From Pseudomonas sichuanensis (lineage in GTDB: Bacteria; Pseudomonadota; Gammaproteobacteria; Pseudomonadales; Pseudomonadaceae), in contig NZ_QKVM01000009.1 in the NCBI RefSeq assembly GCF_003231305.1, positions 62,001-126,000 of the forward strand: a DNA stretch of 64,000 bases, given 5' to 3'. Of the stretch, positions 41,535 through 49,948 are shown one piece after another (position 1 is the stretch's first letter; each line of letters opens with the position of its first letter). The translations under genes were made by a program, and so were the position numbers. The notes under the pieces were generated by a model. The model made no database searches, was not told where the DNA came from, and saw only the letters and a program-made list of their open reading frames with translations.

Positions 41535-43783
41535 CCCGCCTGCAACCGGGTGGCCTGCTGCGTCGGCTGCTGCTGTTCATCCTGCTGTTCAGCCTGTGCT
41601 TCACGGTGCTGGCCAGCAGTGTGCAGCTGTACTTCGAGTACCGCCGCGAAATGCGCGACATCGATGGGCGCATGGAGCTGATCCGTGCCGGTTACCTGGC
41701 CAGCCTCGAGCGCAGCCTGTGGGACCTCAACCAGGAGCAGCTGAACGTGCAGTTGCGTGGGCTGGTGGACTTCTCCGATGTGGCGCGGGTGCGCCTGAAC
41801 AGTGACGACTTCACCTTGCAGCAAGGGGATGCGGCGCCAACGGGGCCGCTGCGGGTCGAGCGCTTTGCCCTGGATTTCCAGCCGCCTTCCGGGCCTGTGC
41901 GCCACCTTGGCGAGCTTGAGGTGAGCATCGACCTCGGCGCGGTGCACCGGCGCTTGTTCACCACCGGCCTGACCAGCCTGCTGTGGATGAGCGTGTTCCT
42001 CTGCGGGCTGGCGCTGGCGCTGTCGGGGTTGTTCTATCGGCTGGTGACCCGCCATTTGCAGGTGATGGCCGACTTCGCCCGACGCATCGGTGCCGGGCAG
42101 TGGCACGAACCGCTGCGCCTGAACAAGCGCCGCTCAGCGTACCCGGACGAGATCGACAGCGTGGCACTGGCGCTGGACGACATGCGCCGGGCGATCCTCA
42201 GCGATATCGAGCGCCGCGAGACCGATCGCCTGGCCCTGCAGGACAACCGCGACGAGCTGCAGAAGCAGGTCGAGCGGCGCACCGCCAGCCTGCTGCGCGC
42301 CAAGGACGACGCCGAGGCGGCCAACCTGGCCAAGTCGCGCTTCCTCGCCACCATGAGCCACGAACTGCGCACGCCGCTCAACGGCATCCTCGGCATGGCC
42401 GAACTGCTGCGCGACGCCGGCTTGGCGGCGCAGGATCGCAAGCGCCTGGAGGCGCTGTACAAGGCTGGCGAAGGGTTGCTGGGCATCCTGAACGAAGTGC
42501 TCTATTTCGCCAGGCTCGAAGAAGGCGAAAGCCACCCGGAAACCGTGGGCTTCTCACTGCGCCAATTGTGCGACGAAGTGCTGACGCTGCTCGAACCCCG
42601 GGCCCTGGCCAACGACAGCCTGGTGCTGTGCCGCATCGACCCACAATTGGCCACGCACCAGCGCGGTGCCGAGCAGTACCTGCGTCAGGTGCTGAGCAAC
42701 CTGCTGGCCAATGCGATCAAGTTCACCGAGGGCGGCGAGATCCTGGTCGAGGTGCAGGTGCTGCGCGAGGAGGCAGGGCGCCAGCACCTGCGGCTGAGTG
42801 TCAGCGACGATGGCATCGGTATCTGCGAGGCGATGCAGCCGAAGATCTTCGACCGCTTCGTGCAGGCCAGCGAGGCGGTGGCGCGGCGTTATGGCGGCAC
42901 GGGCCTGGGGCTGGCGATCAGCAAGCACCTGGTCGAACAGATGGGCGGGCAGATCGGCGTGCGTAGCCGCGAGGGGGAGGGCAGTTGCTTCTGGTTTGAG
43001 CTCGACCTTGATGCCGTGCAACTGGCCGAGGCGCTGCCGGCTACCGTTGCAGGCACGGCGCCGCTGGACATTCTGGTGGTGGAGGACGTGGCGCTTAACC
43101 GTGAGGTGGTGCGCGGGTTGCTGGAGCGTGACGGCCACCGGGTGTGGCTGGCCGAGGATGCCGAGCAGGGGCTTGAACTGTGCGCACAGCGGCGCTTCGA
43201 TCTGCTGCTGCTGGATGTGCACCTGCCGGGCATCAGCGGCGTGGCGCTGTGCCGACAGGTGCGTGCGGGCGATACCCCCAATCGGGACACGCGCGTTCTG
43301 GCGCTGACCGCCAGTGTCCAGCCGGGGCTGGTGCGCGCTTACCTGGATGCCGGCATGCAGGGCGTGCTGGGCAAACCGCTCAAGCTTGCCAACCTGCGCC
43401 AGGCGCTGGCAGGCCAGGACCAGCAACAGCAAGCGGCACCGGCTACCTGGCTGGACCACGACTTGCTGGATACCCACCGCACCCTGCTCGGCGCGCAGAA
43501 GCTGCAAGGCCTGCTGGCCGGCCTGCGTGACGCGCTGCACCAGCAGCGCCAGGCACTGCTTGAAGCGGTCGAGGCGGGGGACTGTACCGAGGTGACTCAC
43601 CTGGCCCATCGGCTGGCAGGCAGCAGCGATTCCATGGGCTTTTGCGGGCTGGCGGCCACCTTGCGCAGCCTCGAAACGCACGCCCTGGCGCGGGATAAAA
43701 CCGCGGTGCGGGCCATGGCCGCGTCGCTGGGTGAGCAACTGCTGCGCGCCGAACACAGCCTGGCTGAACTGTTGGCCGCCTGA
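41531..43783 (+). CDS. aruS: hybrid sensor histidine kinase, AruS-type
   Basis: 750 residues. TM1 at about 12-35, a periplasmic domain to about 145, TM2 at about 148-175, HAMP, HisKA with His277 (MSHELRTPLNG), a GHKL ATPase domain (NLLANAIKFTEGG; RRYGGTGLGLAISKHLVEQM), a receiver with Asp562 (LLLLDVHLPG) and a C-terminal HPt with His693 (THLAHRLAGSSDSMG). Phosphate therefore can pass internally before reaching AruR. The operon partner solute-binding protein may be its periplasmic sensor. Ends 125 bp before the permease gene. Confidence 0.85.
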   Translation: MTRLQPGGLLRRLLLFILLFSLCFTVLASSVQLYFEYRREMRDIDGRMELIRAGYLASLERSLWDLNQEQLNVQLRGLVDFSDVARVRLNSDDFTLQQGDAAPTGPLRVERFALDFQPPSGPVRHLGELEVSIDLGAVHRRLFTTGLTSLLWMSVFLCGLALALSGLFYRLVTRHLQVMADFARRIGAGQWHEPLRLNKRRSAYPDEIDSVALALDDMRRAILSDIERRETDRLALQDNRDELQKQVERRTASLLRAKDDAEAANLAKSRFLATMSHELRTPLNGILGMAELLRDAGLAAQDRKRLEALYKAGEGLLGILNEVLYFARLEEGESHPETVGFSLRQLCDEVLTLLEPRALANDSLVLCRIDPQLATHQRGAEQYLRQVLSNLLANAIKFTEGGEILVEVQVLREEAGRQHLRLSVSDDGIGICEAMQPKIFDRFVQASEAVARRYGGTGLGLAISKHLVEQMGGQIGVRSREGEGSCFWFELDLDAVQLAEALPATVAGTAPLDILVVEDVALNREVVRGLLERDGHRVWLAEDAEQGLELCAQRRFDLLLLDVHLPGISGVALCRQVRAGDTPNRDTRVLALTASVQPGLVRAYLDAGMQGVLGKPLKLANLRQALAGQDQQQQAAPATWLDHDLLDTHRTLLGAQKLQGLLAGLRDALHQQRQALLEAVEAGDCTEVTHLAHRLAGSSDSMGFCGLAATLRSLETHALARDKTAVRAMAASLGEQLLRAEHSLAELLAA

Positions 43784-43794
43784 GCGACAAAAAA

Positions 43795-43845
43795 CTTACG
43801 ACTTTTTACATCTTCGATCTTTACGGTCAATCGGGCCTTACATCG
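43795..43845 (+). promoter_or_regulatory. repeated TTAC motifs upstream of the aru permease
   Basis: CTTACG, TTTACA, TTTACG and CTTACATCG occur within 50 bp (TTAC at 43796, 43806, 43821 and 43838). Irregular direct repeats of this sort are typical OmpR-type binding regions; AruR is the natural candidate. Confidence 0.35.
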
Positions 43846-43908
43846 CTTTCCAATAATCGGGGCAGCCGCTGCACACGCGGCCCTAAAGGCTTATTGGAGA
43901 TAACAATA

Positions 43909-45315
43909 ATGAAAGGCCGTAAAGCTGAAGGTATCCAACTCACACGGGCATTGAAGAGCCGGCACATCTTCATGCTCTCGCTCGGCGGCGTGATCGGCAC
44001 CGGGCTGTTCATGGGCTCGGGCGTGACCATCAACCAGGGCGGGCCGGTGGGCGCGATCCTGGCTTACCTGGTGGCCGGTTTCCTGATGTACCTGGTGATG
44101 GTCTGCCTGGGCGAGCTGTCGGTGCAGATGCCGGTGTCCGGCTCGTTCCAGGCCCATGCGACGAAATTCATCGGCCCCGCCACCGGCTTCATGATCGGCT
44201 GGGTGTACTGGATGAGCTGGGCCACCACCGTGGGCCTGGAGTTCACCGCCGCCGGCATGCTGATGGAACGCTGGTTCCCAGGCGTGCCGATCTGGTACTG
44301 GTCGGCGCTGTTCGTGGCGGTGCTGTTCGGCATCAACGCGCTGGCTACCCGTGCCTTCGGCGAGGCGGAATACTGGTTCGCCGGCATCAAGGTGGCGGCG
44401 ATTCTCGGCTTCATCATCGTCGGGGTGCTGGTGATCTTCGGCGCCATCCCGCTGACCAGCGGGGCACCGGCGCCAATGATGAGCAACCTGATCGGTGAGT
44501 CACTGTTCCCCAACGGCCTGTCGGCGGTGTTCGCCGTGATGATGACCGTGGTCTACGCCTTCCAGGGCTGCGAGATCATGGGCGTGGCGGCGGGTGAAAC
44601 CGACCAGCCGGAAAAGAGCATCCCGCGGGCGGTGCGCAACGTGGTGTTCCGCGTGCTGATCTTCTATGTGCTGGCCATCGTGGTGTTGTCGGCGATCGTG
44701 CCCTGGCAGCAGGCCGGGCTGATGGAAAGCCCGTTCGTGCAGGTGTTCGACATGGTCGGCATCCCCTATGCGGCGGACCTGATGAACTTCGTGATCCTCA
44801 CCGCGATCCTGTCGGTGGGCAACTCGGGGCTGTATGCCTCCACCCGTATCCTCTGGGCGATGTCCAAGACCGGCATGGCGCCCAAGAGCCTGTCGCCGCT
44901 GAGCAGCCGAGGCGTACCGCTGCGCGCGCTGTTCATCACCCTGTGCTTCGCGCTGGTCTCGCTGATGACCAGTTTCGTTGCGGCGGACACTTTGTTCATG
45001 GTGCTGATGGCGGTGAGCGGCATGTCGGGGACGGTGACCTGGATCGTGATTGCCCTGGCGCAGTACCGCTTCCGCCAGCAGTTCCTGCGCGAGGGCGGGC
45101 AGGTGAGCGACCTCAAGTACCGGGCGCCGCTGTACCCGCTGGTGCCGTTGCTGTGCATCACCCTGTGCAGTTCGCTGTTCGTGTTCTTGGCGATGGATGA
45201 GACCCAGCGGCCTTCGTTGTATTGGGGCTTTGGGTTTATTGCGCTTTGTTATGCGGCGTATTTCGTGGTGCAGCGTCGGCGCCAGGGGGGGGTGGTGGAG
45301 GTGCCGGTGGTTTGA
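43909..45315 (+). CDS. AAT-family amino-acid permease (aru locus)
   Basis: 468-residue, twelve-helix amino-acid/H+ symporter: RALKSRHIFMLSLGGVIGTG, FMGSGVTINQGGPVGAILA, QGCEIMGVAAGETDQPEKSI, ILSVGNSGLYASTRILWAMS. Related to LysP and S-methylmethionine permeases. Start at 43909 (MKGRKAEGIQL) follows TTGGAGA by about 8 bases. Position between aruRS and the catabolic genes mirrors the permease in the P. aeruginosa aru locus, so a basic amino acid such as arginine is likely. Confidence 0.85.
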   Translation: MKGRKAEGIQLTRALKSRHIFMLSLGGVIGTGLFMGSGVTINQGGPVGAILAYLVAGFLMYLVMVCLGELSVQMPVSGSFQAHATKFIGPATGFMIGWVYWMSWATTVGLEFTAAGMLMERWFPGVPIWYWSALFVAVLFGINALATRAFGEAEYWFAGIKVAAILGFIIVGVLVIFGAIPLTSGAPAPMMSNLIGESLFPNGLSAVFAVMMTVVYAFQGCEIMGVAAGETDQPEKSIPRAVRNVVFRVLIFYVLAIVVLSAIVPWQQAGLMESPFVQVFDMVGIPYAADLMNFVILTAILSVGNSGLYASTRILWAMSKTGMAPKSLSPLSSRGVPLRALFITLCFALVSLMTSFVAADTLFMVLMAVSGMSGTVTWIVIALAQYRFRQQFLREGGQVSDLKYRAPLYPLVPLLCITLCSSLFVFLAMDETQRPSLYWGFGFIALCYAAYFVVQRRRQGGVVEVPVV

Positions 45316-45358
45316 GGGGGGTGGTAGGTGTTCGCCGGCGAATTAGGTGAGGGCACAC

Positions 45359-45677
45359 CAGGTGCCCGCCGGTGATTTTGCAGCGCCTATGAGATCGAGC
45401 GCCGCCCGCGCGGCGCATCGCGGGACAAGCCCGCTCCCACATCTGTTTCGGGCCAGTCTTTCCTGTGCCATCACCTGGTCCGCCTTGTTGGTACGACGCG
45501 GTTTTGGTGTGGTCGCTAACGTTGCTTCACATGACTCAAGACATGCACCAAGGCGGGCAGCGGTACTTTCACAGGACTCATTGGCCCGAAACAGATGTGG
45601 GAGCGGGCTTGTCCCGCGATGCGCCGCGCGGGCGGCGCTCGATCTTGAGAACACTGCAAACCTTTCGCCATGCACCT
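45359..45677. repeat. composite inverted-repeat element B
   Basis: Occupies most of the 521-bp gap between the permease and the hydratase gene. Perfect 64-bp arms at 45392-45455 and 45582-45645 enclose a 126-bp core (45456-45581), the same length as element A's core. The core is the reverse complement of A's core (about 80 percent or better by eye; GGTGCATG, CTTGAGTCATGTG and CAACAAGGCGGACCA shared), while the outer flanks keep A's left/right order. The REP part of the arms differs from A (GGGACAAGCCCGCTCCCAC instead of the GCGGCGAACCGCC type). Bases 45678-45836 hold the hydratase promoter region, no gene seen. Confidence 0.88.
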
Positions 45678-45836
45678 CGCAGCCCAATCGCGATCCTGCT
45701 CTTCCCCAGATTCCCCACCACTTGTTCGAAGTTGTAACACCGCCTTCTCCCCCAATTGCCTCCTTGTTGAACACTCGTTTAGCATGAGCCTCAAGTCACC
45801 CACCCTCAGCACAATCACAACAATCCGAGGCCCGTC

Positions 45837-46628
45837 ATGACTGCTCCGTCGTCCCTACTCATCCAGGTTGAAGCCGGCGTCGCCTGGATCACCCTGAACC
45901 GCCCCGACCAGCGCAACGCCCTGGACATCCCGACCCTCAAACACCTGCACGCCACCCTGGAAGCCTGCAACAGCGACCCAGCCGTGCGCGTGGTGGTGCT
46001 GACCGGCACTGGCCGCAGCTTCTGTGCCGGTGCCGACCTTGCCGAATGGGCCGAGGCCGAAGCCCGCGGCGCACTGGAAACCTACGGCTGGACCGAAACC
46101 GCCCACGCCCTGATGCAGTGCCTGCACAGCCTCGACAAACCCACCATCGCCGCCATCAACGGCACCGCCGTCGGCGCCGGCATGGACCTGTCGCTGTGCT
46201 GCGACCTGCGCCTGGCCGCGCAATCGGCCCGCTTCAAGGCCGGCTACACCAGCATGGCCTACTCGCCGGACGCCGGCGCCAGCTGGCACCTGCCACGGCT
46301 GATCGGCAGCGAACAGGCCAAGCGCCTGCTGTTCCTCGACGAACTGTGGGGCGCCGAGCGTGCCCTGGCCGCAGGCCTGGTGGGTGAAGTGGTCGCCGAC
46401 GAGCAACTGGCCACGGCCGCCGCCGAACTGGCGGCGCGCCTGGCCCAGGGCCCGACCTTCGCCCATGCCCAGACCAAGCGCCTGATCCGTGACGGCGCCC
46501 AGCGCAGCCTGGCCGAACAGCTCAGTGCAGAACTGGCCGCCGGCCTGCTCTGCGGGCGCAGCGAAGACGGCGCCGAGGCCTTGCGCGCCGCCAGCGAAAA
46601 ACGCGCGCCACGCTTCATCGGCAAATAA
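45837..46628 (+). CDS. enoyl-CoA hydratase/isomerase (aru operon)
   Basis: 263-residue crotonase-fold enzyme: PSSLLIQVEAGVAWITLNRP, TGTGRSFCAGADLAEWAEAE (oxyanion hole), AINGTAVGAGMDLSLCCDLR, and SMAYSPDAGASWHLPRLIG where an Asp replaces one typical catalytic Glu. First gene of the operon that continues into aruI and aruH. A homologue sits in the P. aeruginosa aru locus. Suggests hydration or isomerisation of a CoA thioester derived from the arginine side chain; substrate unproven. Confidence 0.85.
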   Translation: MTAPSSLLIQVEAGVAWITLNRPDQRNALDIPTLKHLHATLEACNSDPAVRVVVLTGTGRSFCAGADLAEWAEAEARGALETYGWTETAHALMQCLHSLDKPTIAAINGTAVGAGMDLSLCCDLRLAAQSARFKAGYTSMAYSPDAGASWHLPRLIGSEQAKRLLFLDELWGAERALAAGLVGEVVADEQLATAAAELAARLAQGPTFAHAQTKRLIRDGAQRSLAEQLSAELAAGLLCGRSEDGAEALRAASEKRAPRFIGK

Positions 46629-46664
46629 GCACTCCCTCTTTCTCCGGTTAACCAGGAACAGGCC

Positions 46665-47825
46665 ATGAATTTCCAACTGACCCAAGAACAAGAAATGTTG
46701 GTGGATGCCGTACGCAGCTTCGTCGCCAAGGAGCTGCTGCCCCATGAAGAGGCCGTGGACCGCGCCGATGAAGTCTCTCCCGAACTCGCTGCGCAGATCC
46801 GCGGCAAGGCCATCGCCGCCGGTTTCTACGCCTTCAACATGCCCGAGGAAGTGGGCGGCGGCGGCCTCGACTACTTGTCCCAGGCGCTGATCGAGCGCGA
46901 GCTGTCGAAGGTCTCCTGGGCGCTGCACGTGTTCGTCGCGCGGCCCTCGAAGATCCTCATGGCCTGCACCGGCCAGCAGATCGACGACTACCTGCTGCCG
47001 TGCATCCAGGGCGAGAAGATCGACTGCTTCGCCCTGACCGAGCCGGGCGCCGGCTCCGACGCCAACGCCATCAAGACCCGCGCCCTGCGCGAGGGCGACG
47101 ACTTCGTGCTCAACGGCAGCAAGCACTTCATCAGCCATGCCGGGCACGCCGACTTCGCCATCGTCTTCGCCGTCACCGACACCTATGAGCACAACGGCCG
47201 CAAGCGCAACGCAGTGACCGCCTTCCTGGTCGACCGCGACACCCCGGGCATGACCATCCGCCGTGGCCCGAAATGCGTGAGCAACCGTGGCTACCACACC
47301 TACGAGATGTTCTTCGACGACTGCCGGGTGCCGGCCAGCAAGGTGCTCGGTGAAGTCGGCAAGGGCTGGGAAGTGGCCAACGCCTGGCTGACCGCAGGCC
47401 GGGTGATGGTCGCCGCCAACTGCGTCGGCCAGGCCCAGCGCGCGCTGGATGCGTCGCTGCAATGGGCAGCCGACCGCAAACAGTTCGGCCAGGCGATCGG
47501 CAGCTACCAGGGGGTGTCGTTCAAGCTGGCCGACATGGCCACGCAGATCCGCGCCGCCGAGCTGTTGACCCTGCACACCGCCTGGAAGATGGACCAAGGC
47601 AGCATGACCGACGGCGAGGCCGGCATGGCCAAGCTGTTCGCCAGCGAAGTGCTGGGCAAGGTGGCCGACGAGGCCGTGCAGATCTACGGCGGCATGGGCC
47701 TGATGGACGAAGGCCCGGTGGAGCGGATCTGGCGCAACGCGCGGATCGAGCGGATCTGGGAAGGCACCTCGGAGATCCAGCGCCACATCATCTCCCGCGA
47801 ACTGCTGCGCCCGCTGCTGCGCTGA
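46665..47825 (+). CDS. acyl-CoA dehydrogenase (aru operon)
   Basis: 386 residues, normal ACAD length and domain order: NFQLTQEQEMLVDAVRSFVA, FALTEPGAGSDANAIKTRA, FVLNGSKHFISHAGHADFAI, AADRKQFGQAIGSYQGVSFK, VQIYGGMGLMDEGPVERIWR and ARIERIWEGTSEIQRHIISR, the last carrying the short/medium-chain C-terminal motif; its Glu (EGTSEIQ) is the usual catalytic-base position. 36 bp after the hydratase and 13 bp before the ligase. Would oxidise the acyl-CoA made by the neighbouring ligase. Confidence 0.9.
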   Translation: MNFQLTQEQEMLVDAVRSFVAKELLPHEEAVDRADEVSPELAAQIRGKAIAAGFYAFNMPEEVGGGGLDYLSQALIERELSKVSWALHVFVARPSKILMACTGQQIDDYLLPCIQGEKIDCFALTEPGAGSDANAIKTRALREGDDFVLNGSKHFISHAGHADFAIVFAVTDTYEHNGRKRNAVTAFLVDRDTPGMTIRRGPKCVSNRGYHTYEMFFDDCRVPASKVLGEVGKGWEVANAWLTAGRVMVAANCVGQAQRALDASLQWAADRKQFGQAIGSYQGVSFKLADMATQIRAAELLTLHTAWKMDQGSMTDGEAGMAKLFASEVLGKVADEAVQIYGGMGLMDEGPVERIWRNARIERIWEGTSEIQRHIISRELLRPLLR

Positions 47826-47838
47826 CCGGAGCCTCGCC

Positions 47839-49938
47839 ATGTCCAACGCCATTCGTGACAACCTCAAGCGCCTGCTGGCGCCCCGGCACCTGGCCTTCAT
47901 CGGCGGGCGCAGCATGGCCCGCGCACTCAAGCGCTGCGCCGACGGCGGCTACCAGGGCCAGCTGTGGCTGGTAAACCCGCAGCACGACCGCATCGACGGC
48001 GTGCCGTGCGTGCGCAGCGTGGCCGAGCTGCCCTGCGCGCCGGACGCGGTGTTCATCGCCACCAACCGCGAACTGACCCTGGCCTGCGTCGCCGAACTGG
48101 CCGCCAAGGGCGCGGGCGGGGCGATCTGCTATGCCTCGGGCTTCGCCGAAAGCGGCGCCGAAGGCCAGGCCCTGCAACAGCAATTGCTGACCGCCGCCGG
48201 CGACATGGCCCTGCTCGGGCCCAACTGCTACGGCCTGCTCGACTACCTGCACAGCGCCGCCCTGTGGCCCGTGGCCCACGGCGGCAAGGCGGTGGACAAG
48301 GGCGTGGCGGTGCTGACCCAGAGCGGCAACTTTGCCTACAACCTGTCCATGAGCGACCGTTCGCTGCCGGTGGCCTACATGGCCTCGGTGGGCAACCAGG
48401 CACAGCTGGGCATCGCCGAACTGATGGACGTGCTGCTCGACGAGCCACGGGTCACCGCCATCGGCCTGCACCTGGAAGGCTTGAAGAACGTGCCGGGCTT
48501 TGCCCGCGCCGCGCACAAGGCGCTGGAAAAGGGCATCCCGATCATCGCGCTGAAGACCGGCGTGTCGCAGATTGGCGCTGAGCTGGCGCTGAGTCATACC
48601 AGCTCGCTGTCCGGCTCCGACGCCCTCTACGACAGCCTGTTCGAGCGCCTTGGGGTGATCCGCGTCAGTGGCCCGGTGAGCTTCGTCGAAACCCTCAAGG
48701 CCGCCGCCTGCGGCAACCTGCCCAAGGGCGACAGCCTGATCGCCCTGGCCTGCTCAGGCGGGGACGCCGGGCTGATCGCCGACTACAGCGAAAGCAACCA
48801 GCTGCGCCTGCCTGCCCTGGACAGTAGTCAGGTCGACGAACTGGCCCAGGTGCTGCCGGCCTACGCCAACCTGGTCAACCCGCTGGACTTCACCACGGCG
48901 ATCTGGGGCGACGGCGAGGCCAAGCAGCGCATGCTCGACAGCGCCCTGCGCAGCGGCGCCGACGCGGCCATGCTGGTGCTGGATTACCCCGCCGAGTTCA
49001 CCGGCGAACGCAAGGAATGCGACCTGCTGCTGGGGCTGTTCTGCGAGGCGCTGCAGCGCCACGGCAAGACCGGCTTCGTCACCTCGGCCTTCCCCGAACT
49101 GCTGCCGGCCAGCGCCCGCGAGCGTTTGCACGCGGCCGGCGTACCGGCCCTGCAAGGGGTGGAAGATGGCCTGGCGGCCTGGGGACGGGTGGCCCGCTAT
49201 GGGCAAAAACGCGAGGCGTTGCTGGCCCTGGGCGAGTCGGCGCTGGTGCCGCTGTGCCCGCAGGCACTAAGCGGTGACAGCCATCTGCTCAATGAGTGGG
49301 AGTCCAAGCAGGCCCTGCGTGGCTTTGGCTTGCCCGTGCCGAACGGCGTGTTGAGCAGCCCGCAGCAGGCGCTGGCCGATGCGCGCACGGTAGGCTTCCC
49401 GCTGGTGCTCAAGGCCGTCAGTGCGCAGTTGCCGCACAAGACCGAGGCCGGCGCCGTTGCCCTAAACCTGGGCGATGAAGCGGCCTTGAGCCGGGCGCTG
49501 GAACACATGCGCACGCGCATCGCCGCCTACGCACCCGGCGTCGTTTTCGATCAGGTGCTGCTCGAACCCATGGCCAGTGCACCGCTGGCCGAGTTGATCG
49601 TCGGCATCAAGCGCGAGCCGGATTTCGGCCTGGCGCTGGTGATCGGAGCCGGCGGCATCCTCGTCGAGCTGCTCAAGGACAGCAAGAGCCTGCTGTTGCC
49701 GACCACCGACGGCGCCATCCGCAACGCCGTGCTCGGCCTGCGCAGCGCCGCCTTGCTGCAGGGCTTTCGCGGTAAACCCGCAGCGGACCTGGACGCGCTG
49801 GTGGCGGCCATTCGCGCGGTGGCCGACTACGCCTGCGAGAACGCCAACCAGCTGCTGGAGCTGGATGTGAACCCATTGATGGTCGGTGCCACCGGCACCA
49901 CCGCGGTCGACGCCTTGATCCGCCTCGGCCAGGCGTGA
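47839..49938 (+). CDS. ADP-forming acyl-CoA synthetase (acetate-CoA ligase family)
   Basis: 699 residues, fused alpha-beta NDP-forming acyl-CoA ligase. N-terminal CoA-binding Rossmann domain (PRHLAFIGGRSMARALKRCA), succinyl-CoA-ligase-like flavodoxin domains with the phospho-His in AELALSHTSSLSGSDALYD, then an ATP-grasp domain (VPNGVLSSPQQALADARTVG; LVLKAVSAQLPHKTEAGAVA; ELIVGIKREPDFGLALVIGA). Makes an acyl-CoA from a carboxylate, CoA and ATP. In this operon the carboxylate could be 4-guanidinobutyrate, the product of AruI plus the aldehyde dehydrogenase. That is inference from gene order. Confidence 0.88.
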   Translation: MSNAIRDNLKRLLAPRHLAFIGGRSMARALKRCADGGYQGQLWLVNPQHDRIDGVPCVRSVAELPCAPDAVFIATNRELTLACVAELAAKGAGGAICYASGFAESGAEGQALQQQLLTAAGDMALLGPNCYGLLDYLHSAALWPVAHGGKAVDKGVAVLTQSGNFAYNLSMSDRSLPVAYMASVGNQAQLGIAELMDVLLDEPRVTAIGLHLEGLKNVPGFARAAHKALEKGIPIIALKTGVSQIGAELALSHTSSLSGSDALYDSLFERLGVIRVSGPVSFVETLKAAACGNLPKGDSLIALACSGGDAGLIADYSESNQLRLPALDSSQVDELAQVLPAYANLVNPLDFTTAIWGDGEAKQRMLDSALRSGADAAMLVLDYPAEFTGERKECDLLLGLFCEALQRHGKTGFVTSAFPELLPASARERLHAAGVPALQGVEDGLAAWGRVARYGQKREALLALGESALVPLCPQALSGDSHLLNEWESKQALRGFGLPVPNGVLSSPQQALADARTVGFPLVLKAVSAQLPHKTEAGAVALNLGDEAALSRALEHMRTRIAAYAPGVVFDQVLLEPMASAPLAELIVGIKREPDFGLALVIGAGGILVELLKDSKSLLLPTTDGAIRNAVLGLRSAALLQGFRGKPAADLDALVAAIRAVADYACENANQLLELDVNPLMVGATGTTAVDALIRLGQA

Positions 49939-49948
49939 GGATTTGAAC

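Noticed and set aside
45516..45818. Short open frames inside composite element B.
   Set aside because: They consist of translated REP arms and core in several frames; none has a ribosome binding site or a conserved counterpart in element A.
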